64,000 nucleotides of DNA, taken from positions 42,759 to 106,758 of the forward strand of contig CANEZP010000015.1 of NCBI GenBank assembly GCA_947444305.1, read 5' to 3'. The stretch is from Pseudobdellovibrionaceae bacterium (GTDB taxonomy: Bacteria > Bdellovibrionota > Bdellovibrionia > Bdellovibrionales > UBA1609). Positions 7,822 to 16,396 of this stretch are shown piece after piece (positions within the stretch are counted from its first letter, which is position 1; each line of letters begins with the position of its first letter). Below the pieces are notes generated by a model, which saw only the letters and a program-made list of their open reading frames with translations, made no database searches and was not told where the DNA came from. The position numbers and the translations under genes were made by a program.

Positions 7822-8663
7822 ACCGAAGCGCCCGTTTGAACCCGGCGGTACGCCGATTTGATCGTCGCGGTGTCGCGTGCGTCCAAAGTGCCGGTGATCA
7901 TACGAAATTTGCCGATGGCCTCTTCAAAGCTGACACCGACCGAAAATAAATTGCAGGCGGCACGGAATAAACCGGTGTTCCATTCGCCGGCCGGGGCACC
8001 CGACTTCAGGAATTGCTCGGTACTCTGAAAGATCCGGCTGGGTGAACGGAAATTTAAGATCTGCGCGGCCTCTACGCTCGGCGCAACTTCGCGCGGTTCA
8101 AAGCGTTTAAGCCAGAGTTCTAAAACCGCAAGGTCCACGCGGTCACGTACGGCCATCAACTTTTGCAAAGCATTTTTATCGGTGCGCCACGCGCCCGGGC
8201 AGCGGCTAAAACGCGACGGATTTTTATTTGCCACGTCTATTTTTACGCGGGGTGAAAGCGCGGAGTAAATTCGTTTCACCAGCCTCGCGTAGGCTAACCG
8301 GTCCGAGAGTGGATCACGCAAGGAGATAAGGTAGTGTAACGATCTGCCGCCGCTCGCTACGCACGTGCTCCACGGTAGGCCGGAATCTTTGATTAATCGT
8401 TCTTGATCCGATAGAGCGCCGAAATCCATTTCGATCAGAAAATTACGAAAGCAAATGACGTTGTGATCCGCGCGGCGGGCGCGGTCGGCGCGGTGATATT
8501 CTTCGGTCGGTTGCCGGTCTTTGGTGGCATCGAGCGCATTAATCGCGAAGAACATATTGTCCGTGCGCGCGCGAACCCTCGAAACCGAGGTTCCCTTTAC
8601 GGTCGAACTAAAACAAGTGGATTGGCCACGATCGAAGAGCAGGTCATAAAAATCTTTTAGCAT
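7818..8663 (-). CDS. Archaeo-eukaryotic primase (AEP)-like protein
   Basis: About 281 residues from the ATG at 8663; the frame stays open further upstream (to 8894), and a GTG start near 8807 cannot be excluded. The AEP catalytic motifs are visible in order: FLIEMDFG (motif I acidic pair), SGGRSLHYLI (motif II, sxH type), and VKIDVANKNPSRFSRCPGA (motif III acidic residue and the following Arg-rich block). This pattern is known from primase domains of phage and plasmid primase-helicases. Here it stands alone, with no helicase domain and no phage genes nearby. It may be a domesticated repair or replication polymerase, or a relic of a mobile element. It is divergent from the GAF sensor kinase and convergent with the AI-2E family gene. 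Confidence 0.68.
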   Translation of the reverse strand: MLKDFYDLLFDRGQSTCFSSTVKGTSVSRVRARTDNMFFAINALDATKDRQPTEEYHRADRARRADHNVICFRNFLIEMDFGALSDQERLIKDSGLPWSTCVASGGRSLHYLISLRDPLSDRLAYARLVKRIYSALSPRVKIDVANKNPSRFSRCPGAWRTDKNALQKLMAVRDRVDLAVLELWLKRFEPREVAPSVEAAQILNFRSPSRIFQSTEQFLKSGAPAGEWNTGLFRAACNLFSVGVSFEEAIGKFRMITGTLDARDTATIKSAYRRVQTGASV

Positions 8664-8859
8664 GTGCTCTAGTATGCGGGTGTCCTTCGCTTCGGAAAAG
8701 TCCGGGTGGACTTCGGTCGCGTGGACTAACGTAAAAAATAAAGAAAATTTGATATCTAAATGGAACGGGACCTTCGCCCAAATGCAACGACGCGGTCGCC
8801 ATCCCACGCAGTACCGGATTGAGACTAAGGCGGCCGCCGAAGTCCCCCGATAAATAGGT

Positions 8860-10443
8860 ATGAAAAATCCGCCGATCCCCGCCGACGAAGCCAAACGTAT
8901 CTTAGCGTTAGAGAATTACCAAATTTTGGATACGGTCAGCGAGCAGGACTTCGACGACATCACGGCCCTCGCGGCAAGTATTTGCGAAACGCCCGTCGCC
9001 CTGATCAGTTTCGTAGACAGGGAACGGCAGTGGTTTAAGTCCAAAGTGGGATTTGAGGCCACCGAGACTCCGCGAAGCATTTCGTTCTGCGCGCACGCCA
9101 TCAACGGCTTCGAAGTTTTTGAAATCCCCGACGCAACTAAGGACGAGCGTTTCGCGGATAACCCTGCCGTGACCGGTGGACCCCACGTCCGTTTCTATGC
9201 GGGCGCGCCCCTCACCGCGCCGGACGGCAGTAATCTCGGCACCCTTTGCGTCGTGGACAGCAGCGCACGCAAATTGGAACCGGCTCAGATAAAATCGCTC
9301 AAGGCGCTTTCACGAATCGTCGTCGCCTTACTAGAACGTAAAAAGACCGAGGCCGAATATCTGCAACAAACCCGGTTTCTTTCTACCGTCATGGGTGAAC
9401 TCCCCGGCTTGGTCAGCTATCTCGATGTGAAGTTCAATTATCAATTCAGCAACGCCGCCTACGAAAAATGGTTCGGTTTAAAGGGTGAGCAAATCCTCGG
9501 CAAACATATAGGCGAAGTCCTTGGGCAAAAAATATTTGAGGTAAGCCGCTCCTACATGGAAAAAGCGCTCGCCGGTCAACGTCTTAGCTTCGAAGTTGAA
9601 ATGCCGTACGAAGTCGCGGGGCAGACCATTAAAAAATATGTGCGCGTAAACTACGTTCCCGATCGCAACGCCAAAGGAGAGGTTTGCGGGATCTTCGCGA
9701 TCGTGACCGACCTGACTTCTCAAATTACGGCCGAGATGGCGCTTGCTTCAAAAGAAGCACGTCTCGACATGGCGGGCGGACTTGCCCACGAAATCAACAC
9801 GCCGCTTGGGGTAATCCTAGGTACGACCGAGAACCTTAAAATACTTTGCGAGATGGGTCCGGTCGATTTAGCGAGCGCACTCCCTTACTTAGACAGCATA
9901 GAAAACACAACCGTTCGCATCGCGAAGACCATCGAAGCCCTCCAGCTCTTCTCGAGCGAAGCCGGCCGTGAAGCGGTGACCGAAACCGGATTAGCTTCGA
10001 TCGTGGGCGATACGCTCGCCCTATGCCGCGAAAAGTTCGATAAGGCTGGAATCGAAGTGCGGGTCAGCGTGCCTTCCGCAATTCGAATCGACTGCCGACC
10101 TTCACAAATATCAAAAATTATATTAAATCTGCTAAGCAATTCATTCGACGCGGTCGAATCGCAAAGTAAACGTTGGGTCTCGATAGACGCTTTCGCCGCC
10201 GACGATTCAATCACCGTCACGATCACCGACAGCGGTGCGCCCGTGCCCGCCCATATCGCGGGCAAAATGATGCAACCGTTTTTTTCGACCAAAGAAGTCG
10301 GCAAAGGCACCGGCTTGGGTTTGTCCGTTGCGTTCGGCATCGCGCAAGCCCACGGCGGCCAGCTGTCTTACGTCGCGGATTCACCCGAAACACAGTTTCG
10401 CCTAACCCTACCCGCCCGCCAGACCGTGATTCACGCGGCGTAG
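8860..10443 (+). CDS. GAF-PAS sensor histidine kinase (cytosolic)
   Basis: 527 residues with no membrane segment or signal peptide, so a cytoplasmic sensor. Domains in order: a GAF domain (about 20-160; ETPVALISFVDRERQWFKS and FYAGAPLTAPDGSNLGTLCV are typical), a PAS domain (about 170-285), a dimerisation/H-box with GLAHEINTPLG and phosphoacceptor His310, then an HATPase_c domain with the N-box LNLLSNSFDAVE, DSGAPV, and GTGLGLSVA. There is no receiver domain and no response-regulator gene beside it, so its partner must lie elsewhere or be the receiver of the hybrid kinase 170 bp downstream. The HAMP-less GAF/PAS design suggests sensing of a soluble, redox or light-type signal. Confidence 0.9.
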   Translation: MKNPPIPADEAKRILALENYQILDTVSEQDFDDITALAASICETPVALISFVDRERQWFKSKVGFEATETPRSISFCAHAINGFEVFEIPDATKDERFADNPAVTGGPHVRFYAGAPLTAPDGSNLGTLCVVDSSARKLEPAQIKSLKALSRIVVALLERKKTEAEYLQQTRFLSTVMGELPGLVSYLDVKFNYQFSNAAYEKWFGLKGEQILGKHIGEVLGQKIFEVSRSYMEKALAGQRLSFEVEMPYEVAGQTIKKYVRVNYVPDRNAKGEVCGIFAIVTDLTSQITAEMALASKEARLDMAGGLAHEINTPLGVILGTTENLKILCEMGPVDLASALPYLDSIENTTVRIAKTIEALQLFSSEAGREAVTETGLASIVGDTLALCREKFDKAGIEVRVSVPSAIRIDCRPSQISKIILNLLSNSFDAVESQSKRWVSIDAFAADDSITVTITDSGAPVPAHIAGKMMQPFFSTKEVGKGTGLGLSVAFGIAQAHGGQLSYVADSPETQFRLTLPARQTVIHAA

Positions 10444-10617
10444 ATGTTTCTCGAACTAACCTGAGTTTGTTTACGCTTCCTTGGCCTTACAAATCTGACC
10501 CGAAGACGTGGACAAACCGAACGTCCGCGCGTTGTGAACGCACATCCCGCACACGGGCGGTGGTCCACTTCCTGCTAAGAATACCCTCCAGGTTTACGTG
10601 AACTTGGAAAGTTAGTG

Positions 10618-13395
10618 ATGACGGTCAATACAAACAGCGCAAAAACTAAGTATGTGAAAACAATTTCATCTTTGAACGACGACGAGTTCTTGGATCTCGC
10701 GATCGCCGCGGGACGCTTAGGCACTTGGACTTTAAACTTAAGGCAAAAACAGCTCGCGGGTTCAACCACCTTCCGTGACCTTGCCGGTCTTTCGGGCACC
10801 TCCACCGTTGCGTTCACGCAATTCTTTGCCGGCGTGCACGTGGATGATACCGAACCGCTAAAAACGGCAATCCAAACCTGCGCGGAGTTCAACGAACCCT
10901 TCTGTATTCAATTTAGAATTTTTCCCGCCGCCGGGAAATTGCGTTGGTTAGAAATGCGTGGGCGCCGGCCCCGGCTTAGCAAGGGTGGTGTTTTGAACGG
11001 CGTTGTCCGCGACATTAGCGCCGAGCGATTTTCCCTGCACGAGAAAGAGAACGCGCGCCGTGAGATTACGGATGTCCTATCCGTGTCGGGTGTTCCCACC
11101 GCGATTTTTGATCCGCATGATTTGCTACTCTCCTACAGCAACGGGGCTTTTGATCAAACTTTCGCGAGGGCTGCGGATTCATTGAGTCTTGACCAGATCT
11201 TCCCGCCCTACGATGCGGTAAGGCTTCGCGCACAGATGCGGGACGTGATCGAAAATAAGAAAAGGGTGAGCGTTCCGGACCTTAAACTGAAAATTACCGT
11301 TGAAGGCGGTGCCTCTTACACCTCGGCCATCGAACTTACCCTTCTCCCGTGCGGGACTGAAGAAGATGATCTGCGCGGCGTGTACGCTATTTTCAAGCCG
11401 GTTGCCGCGAACGCTCACGCCGGAGCGCAAGCTTCGAAGACCGATGAGCTGGAATTTCAAAGCCAGAAATTAGATGCCGTTTTTCAGGAATCCCCCGCAA
11501 CGATGGCGCTTTTCCGCGGCGAAGATCTCGTCTTTGAAAAATTTAATTCAAAATACCAAGCGCTTTGCCCGGGCCGCGACTTGATCGGCCGATCCTTCAC
11601 CGAAGTGTTCCCGAGCGACGTCGCGCAACCGTTTTTGCAACAGATGAAGAAGGTGCTTAAGACGGGCCAAGCCTTCGTGGGTCACGAGATTCAAACGATG
11701 GTGCCCGACCCTGATACCGGCGAAAAGGTCGAAAAGTTTTTTGATTATACTTTCGTACGTGTTCATTCACCGGAAGGCTCGCCCTACGGCGTCCATAGCC
11801 ACGGGATCGACGTCACGGACCGGGTATTAGCAAACCGCTCACTTAAAACCAGCCAAGAAAAATTATCCCTCGCGCTCGAGACCGGAAAAATCGGATTTTT
11901 TGACCGGGATTTGATCAACGACCGCGTGACGTTTAGTGAACGGATGAAAAAGGATTGGGACCTGCACGGCGCAAGCGCGTTGAAGGACGACGACATCGTT
12001 TGGCTCGTCCACCCCGACGATCAGCTTGAACGCCTGAATCAAATCCAGCACGCGATCGACTCGCACGGTCCTTACCATAACGAATACCGCGTACGCATGA
12101 CGAGCGGGGAATACCGGTGGATGGAATCACGGGGGCACGTTGAGTATGACGAAGCCGGTAAAGCGATTCGCTTGTTCGGTACCTCGGTGGACATCACCGA
12201 GCGGAAGCGCGACGCGCTTGCCTTACAAATTGCGAAAGACCGCGCGGAAAAGGCAAACCGCACGAAGAGCGACTTTCTCGCGAACATGAGTCATGAACTG
12301 CGCACACCGCTCGGCGCGATCATCGGCTTTACCGATCTCCTGCACGATCCTGTACTTCCTAAAGAAGAGCACGAACGATTTATCAATACAATTTCGCGAA
12401 CGTCGAAGGCACTCGCCCGTATCATCGATGACATCCTCGATCTGTCGAAGGTGGAAGCGGGCCGCCTACGGACCGAAATTAAGCCGATCAACTTTCGTAG
12501 CGTGTTGAACGAGGCGCACGACCTATTCCGGGAAAGCGCAAAAGCCAAAAAGTTAGCCTTCAACCTCGAGATCGCGGAGGATATACCCGAATGCATAAAG
12601 TCCGATAGCTGCCGACTGCGGCAAATCATGGTGAACCTGATCGGCAACGCCATTAAGTTCACGGACCAAGGACATATCCGCGTGGTCGCGCGTCTCGAAG
12701 AACAGATGCAGGCGCCGCACCAACTGCGCATCGACGTGATCGACACGGGCATCGGCATATCCGAGGATGAAATCGGCAAGTTGTTCATCCCGTTTTCACA
12801 GGCCGACAACAGTTCGCAACGGCGCCACGGCGGAACCGGCTTGGGCTTAGCCCTTTCCCGCCGGCTCGCGAATGCGTTGAGCGGTGACGTCACTTTTTCG
12901 TCCGCGGAACCCGCCGGTAGCATCTTCACTCTGCGATTGCCGTACGAAGAGGTTGTCACGCCGGTCCCGACTCTGCCCGCGGTGGCACCGCCGAATCTCA
13001 CCCTTCTTTCGAATCACCTTTTATTGAAAGGCGTAAAAATTCTTTTAGCCGAAGATTCGGAAGACAATCAGTTCCTGGTCAATCGCTTGCTGACAAAGTA
13101 CGGAGCCACCGTCACGGTCGTATCGAACGGACACCAAGCGGTCGACGAAGCGAACTCCGGTCACTACGACGTTATCCTAATGGACATCCAAATGCCGGGA
13201 ATGGACGGCAACGAAGCCACCCGGATCTTGAGAAAATCGGGCTACCGAAAATCGATCGTTGCGCTAACCGCGCACGCGATGGCCGAGGAAAAAGACAAAT
13301 CGTTAACGGCCGGCTGCGATCGCCATCTCACCAAGCCTCTAAACGTAAATGATTTATTAGAAACGATCATCAACGCCGGAGCCAGACTGCACTAA
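10618..13395 (+). CDS. Multi-PAS hybrid sensor histidine kinase/response regulator
   Basis: About 925 residues; GTG (10615) and ATG (10618) are adjacent possible starts. Four PAS/PAC-like modules occupy about residues 25-540, the last ending with the PAC motif GTSVDITERKR. A HisKA domain follows with FLANMSHELRTPLG (His at about 560), then an HATPase_c domain (LIGNAIKFTD, DTGIGISEDE, HGGTGLGLALSRRL). The C-terminal receiver has ILLAEDSEDN, the phosphoacceptor Asp in ILMDIQMPGMDG (about residue 857) and LTKPL. No membrane helices are seen. It lies 170 bp downstream of another sensor kinase on the same strand and may form one signalling pathway with it. There is no output domain, so a phosphotransfer protein or separate regulator is needed. 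Confidence 0.92.
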   Translation: MTVNTNSAKTKYVKTISSLNDDEFLDLAIAAGRLGTWTLNLRQKQLAGSTTFRDLAGLSGTSTVAFTQFFAGVHVDDTEPLKTAIQTCAEFNEPFCIQFRIFPAAGKLRWLEMRGRRPRLSKGGVLNGVVRDISAERFSLHEKENARREITDVLSVSGVPTAIFDPHDLLLSYSNGAFDQTFARAADSLSLDQIFPPYDAVRLRAQMRDVIENKKRVSVPDLKLKITVEGGASYTSAIELTLLPCGTEEDDLRGVYAIFKPVAANAHAGAQASKTDELEFQSQKLDAVFQESPATMALFRGEDLVFEKFNSKYQALCPGRDLIGRSFTEVFPSDVAQPFLQQMKKVLKTGQAFVGHEIQTMVPDPDTGEKVEKFFDYTFVRVHSPEGSPYGVHSHGIDVTDRVLANRSLKTSQEKLSLALETGKIGFFDRDLINDRVTFSERMKKDWDLHGASALKDDDIVWLVHPDDQLERLNQIQHAIDSHGPYHNEYRVRMTSGEYRWMESRGHVEYDEAGKAIRLFGTSVDITERKRDALALQIAKDRAEKANRTKSDFLANMSHELRTPLGAIIGFTDLLHDPVLPKEEHERFINTISRTSKALARIIDDILDLSKVEAGRLRTEIKPINFRSVLNEAHDLFRESAKAKKLAFNLEIAEDIPECIKSDSCRLRQIMVNLIGNAIKFTDQGHIRVVARLEEQMQAPHQLRIDVIDTGIGISEDEIGKLFIPFSQADNSSQRRHGGTGLGLALSRRLANALSGDVTFSSAEPAGSIFTLRLPYEEVVTPVPTLPAVAPPNLTLLSNHLLLKGVKILLAEDSEDNQFLVNRLLTKYGATVTVVSNGHQAVDEANSGHYDVILMDIQMPGMDGNEATRILRKSGYRKSIVALTAHAMAEEKDKSLTAGCDRHLTKPLNVNDLLETIINAGARLH

Positions 13396-13483
13396 GACCC
13401 GGGCTAGGTCTTGCCTGGCACGGAGTTCGCAATTCATAAGCGTGAACCAAACGTTTTGAATTGAACATCTCTCCGGGGGAATT

Positions 13484-14035
13484 ATGAAATTGATCGCGCT
13501 CTTTACCTTAGCCTTGTTGACCATGCCTCTTACCGCGATGGCCTGCCCCGACTTTAGTGGCCAATACCAATTCGCGAAAGCCGCTTGGAACGGCACCATT
13601 CGAATTGAGCAAACCGGCTGTACGTCGGTCTCGGTCATCCAAACCAAAAACGTTCCCGTTACCGTCGCGAACCCATCGGGCAAATTAATCACCACGCAAA
13701 AATTGAAGCTCAACGGACGGGCTTACGTCGGGATCGAAAATTCCACGCAACGTGCGGATGAGAACTCGACTTGGTTCCAAAAAGTCACCTTGGAAAATGA
13801 GCGCCTCGTCTTTCGTCAATACTCGGGCGCGCAAAAAAAATGTAAGAACTCATACTCATCTACTCACAGCGACTGCCACTTGGTCGTCTACTCGTTGAAT
13901 CACGAAGAGCAAAGTGACGACTACACCTGGATTCAAACCGGTGTTTGGTGGACCGAAGGCGGCGCTCCCGAAACTCAAGTCTATGTCCTTCACAAGGCAC
14001 CCGCCCAGTGGATGACGTCGGTCGCGCAAAACTAA
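13484..14035 (+). CDS. Small exported protein of unknown function
   Basis: 183 residues with a signal peptide (MKLIALFTLALLTMPLTAMA) followed by CPDFSGQYQF, so the mature protein begins at or near a Cys. The body is rich in Gln, Thr, Ser and aromatic residues with alternating strands, suggesting a small beta-sandwich or barrel resembling lipocalin-like 'FSG.Y' starts, which is only a suggestion. Mature Cys residues (CPDF, GCTS, KKCKN, DCHL) could form disulfides. A CCGGGGGA ribosome-binding region precedes the ATG. It follows the hybrid kinase by 88 bp and is probably transcribed separately. Confidence 0.72.
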   Translation: MKLIALFTLALLTMPLTAMACPDFSGQYQFAKAAWNGTIRIEQTGCTSVSVIQTKNVPVTVANPSGKLITTQKLKLNGRAYVGIENSTQRADENSTWFQKVTLENERLVFRQYSGAQKKCKNSYSSTHSDCHLVVYSLNHEEQSDDYTWIQTGVWWTEGGAPETQVYVLHKAPAQWMTSVAQN

Positions 14036-14140
14036 TTTTTTCGCCGATCGTGTCTTCGTTACAGGGTAGATGATCCGTGCGTAGGGCCTTGCCGGCGTCA
14101 GCCGCCCCCCACCCGGCATGCGCCTTGCTTTTTACGAGGT

Positions 14141-14959
14141 ATGTTCAAAATTATTTCGTTGGGGTTTTGTCTCACCATTTTCGCTTCCGCGGCGCACGCG
14201 GCGACACTCGACAAGCCGTTGTCCAAGTTGCTCGCCGAATATTTAGCCCTCCAAGCGCAAGAGACCGAACATGAGCGATTCTTAGATCCAACGAGCGGCA
14301 GCCGTTTCTTCCGGCTCGCGCGCGACAAATCCGCGGTTATCGCGACCCAAACCTACCAAAAACAGGTTTTGCTGGAACAGATCTACAAACAAGCCGTCCT
14401 TGAACTTAGGGGTAAGGACAGCTCACGAGAGATCGTTGAGCTCTTACTTTACGGAGTCATCCCGGGCATGAGCGATAAAGTTATACCTTCGGTGACCCGT
14501 CTAACGAGTCCGCGCGCGCTGTTCGAAGTGATTTATGTTTTGTTACAACGTGAAGATCCGGTGAGCCTAATCGCGCTCGAACTTCTTCAGTTTGCGGGCG
14601 TCAGCTATCCAAGCACCGAAAACTTTGCGCAAGGTTTGGCTTTCTATACGGCTTCGGTGGCCGGCGACGCCAAAAAATTCGACGCCGCGATCGAGGCGCA
14701 CGAGAAGCTCTACAAACTTATCGAAAAATACCCCGGGTTCGTTATCGGCAACATAGGCGCCGAGATTTCCAAACGTGGCTACGATCCCGAAAGCGTCGCC
14801 AACTTGTCCGGCCAAATCGCTAAGCGCCGCGGCTACCTCCGCGATGATCTTATTAACGGCTTAGCAAAAATTATGGACGTTGAATCCAGGGCCGACTTCT
14901 GCGGCTACCATCTCAAGACAGCCGCGAGCGCAGATGCTCCACAAAAGTCCGCGCCGTAA
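14141..14959 (+). CDS. Exported helical protein of unknown function
   Basis: 272 residues with a clean signal peptide (MFKIISLGFCLTIFASAAHAA). The mature part is almost entirely predicted helix with regular Leu/Ala spacing and no Cys until the C-terminal FCGY, suggesting an alpha-helical periplasmic protein. No family recognised. The last 47 bp overlap the 3' end of the convergent LysR regulator gene, so the two transcripts are antisense at their ends. Confidence 0.7.
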   Translation: MFKIISLGFCLTIFASAAHAATLDKPLSKLLAEYLALQAQETEHERFLDPTSGSRFFRLARDKSAVIATQTYQKQVLLEQIYKQAVLELRGKDSSREIVELLLYGVIPGMSDKVIPSVTRLTSPRALFEVIYVLLQREDPVSLIALELLQFAGVSYPSTENFAQGLAFYTASVAGDAKKFDAAIEAHEKLYKLIEKYPGFVIGNIGAEISKRGYDPESVANLSGQIAKRRGYLRDDLINGLAKIMDVESRADFCGYHLKTAASADAPQKSAP

Positions 14960-15806
14960 GACTCAGCAGGCGGCCCTTGCGCGTCGCAAGCCATAAATTG
15001 AAAACATGCAAATTCTCGAGAGGAATATCGTAGAGTAGACCTTTTTTGATTTCGTTGTTCACCATGAAGCGCGAGAGATAAGCCACCCCACCCCCCAGTA
15101 AGCAGAAACGTTTTTGCGCTTCCTGACTATTCGACTCCAGGCTGATGCGCGGCACTTCGCCGAATAACTCATTGAGCACTCGCGAGGGCCGGCTCTGCGT
15201 TTGAACCCCGATCGAAGCGATGTAACCGACGTCATCGAGCGTCTTCTTTAAAGTTTTTAAAACGCCGGCCGACTTGTTTCGTTTCCAAACCTCAGGGGTA
15301 CAGACGAGCGCCATTTTTTCCGAGCTAAGGATGGTGTATTCGACGTTCGGCAGCGGAATCTTCACGAACAGGAGCGCCGCTTCGCAATCGGTATTGAGCA
15401 ACGTCTGGATGATTTCGTCGGGTATACCCGACGAGATGCTCGGTATGACCAGCGGATACAATTCCCTAAATTCTTGGGTCGGCTTTAAAAGTAGATCGTT
15501 CATCACGTGATCGGTCGCGGCTAAGCGTAGGGGCCCGGCGCACACTTCCCGTTCACCGCGGCAAATCCCCTCAATCTCGCGAAAGGTTTTGAACATTTGC
15601 TCGCACCTTAGGAACACTTCGGTCCCCACCGGCGTAAGCTTCACGCCGCTTTTTGAGCGCTCGAAGAGTTGCACCCCTTCGCTCTCCTCGAGCAGCGAGA
15701 CCGAGCGACTCAACGCCGATTGGCTAATGTTCAGCCGCTTGGCCGCTTCGGTAAATCGGCCGATCTTTGCCACTTCAAAAAACACGCGTAAGTGATTTAG
15801 TTCCAT
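14913..15806 (-). CDS. LysR-type transcriptional regulator
   Basis: 297 residues from the ATG at 15806 (a TTG at 15815 would add three residues). The N-terminal winged helix-turn-helix is textbook: LNHLRVFFEVAKIGRFTEAAKRLNISQSALSRSVSLLEE. It is followed by the linker helix and a LysR substrate-binding domain (about 90-295), so length is normal. LysR proteins usually regulate the divergent gene; here that is the LprI-like gene at 15932, and an inverted repeat suited to a LysR dimer lies between them. The effector ligand is unknown. Confidence 0.9.
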   Translation of the reverse strand: MELNHLRVFFEVAKIGRFTEAAKRLNISQSALSRSVSLLEESEGVQLFERSKSGVKLTPVGTEVFLRCEQMFKTFREIEGICRGEREVCAGPLRLAATDHVMNDLLLKPTQEFRELYPLVIPSISSGIPDEIIQTLLNTDCEAALLFVKIPLPNVEYTILSSEKMALVCTPEVWKRNKSAGVLKTLKKTLDDVGYIASIGVQTQSRPSRVLNELFGEVPRISLESNSQEAQKRFCLLGGGVAYLSRFMVNNEIKKGLLYDIPLENLHVFNLWLATRKGRLLSLTARTFVEHLRSRLS

Positions 15807-15839
15807 AGGTTTCAAGCTTTAGCACATCATCTAATTTAT

Positions 15840-15863
15840 AGATAGAAATCATCGAATCTATCT
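15840..15863. promoter_or_regulatory. Candidate LysR operator (inverted repeat AGATAG-N12-CTATCT)
   Basis: A perfect 6-bp inverted repeat, AGATAG and CTATCT, separated by 12 bp, lies between the divergent LysR gene (start 15806) and the LprI-like gene (start 15932). It is 34 bp from the regulator start and about 70 bp from the target start, the usual position of a LysR recognition site. The assignment is inference from position and symmetry. Confidence 0.5.
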
Positions 15864-15931
15864 GCTTTTCAGATGCACCCGACTTAGGGCAAGTTACATT
15901 CAACTTCAAACGGCTCTTAAAGGAGACTAAA

Positions 15932-16393
15932 ATGAAAATCACCGCTCTTATCCTCGGCCTCGCCTTCGTAACTACTTCGATCCCCGCTTTCGCTTCCGTA
16001 AAATCGGACCTCCGTAAGGTCACCGCCGACACGCAGAAGTGCTTAGATAACCCCGAAAATTACAGCACGGCCGGCATGAACATGTGCTTGGGTGAAGGCT
16101 ACGGCGCGGCCGATAAAGTTTTAAATCAGGTTTACTCGGGCATCGTTGAAGGTTTGAAAAAGCCGACCGGCGACGCCGACGGTGATAAAAGCAACGCCGA
16201 AATTCTCGGCCGGTTGGTGCAGGCACAACGCGCGTGGATCAAATTCCGCGATGAAGAAAGCAACTTGCAAGGCATCGAAATGTTGGGCGGCACGGGCGAG
16301 ACCCAGATTGTCTTAGGCTCACTCTACTCAATGACTAAAACGCGCGCCCTCCAGCTCGATAAGCTTTTGGGCGGCGAACGTTCTGAACGCTAA
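15932..16393 (+). CDS. LprI-like (DUF1311-type) secreted protein
   Basis: 153 residues with a signal peptide (MKITALILGLAFVTTSIPAFAS). The mature part carries the LprI/DUF1311 pattern: TQKCLDN, then STAGMNMCLGEGYGAADKVLNQVY, then LVQAQRAWIKFRDEES. The final Cys usually found after the RD is missing (RDEES). The family was named for a lysozyme inhibitor of Mycobacterium, though most members have no tested role. A GGAG ribosome-binding site lies before the ATG. Divergent from the LysR gene and likely controlled by it. Its stop lies 3 bp from the stop of the convergent S41 protease gene. Confidence 0.8.
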   Translation: MKITALILGLAFVTTSIPAFASVKSDLRKVTADTQKCLDNPENYSTAGMNMCLGEGYGAADKVLNQVYSGIVEGLKKPTGDADGDKSNAEILGRLVQAQRAWIKFRDEESNLQGIEMLGGTGETQIVLGSLYSMTKTRALQLDKLLGGERSER

Positions 16394-16396
16394 GGT

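Noticed and set aside
12291..13001. 236-codon minus-strand open frame
   Set aside because: Antisense to the kinase domains of the hybrid sensor kinase, which are well conserved.
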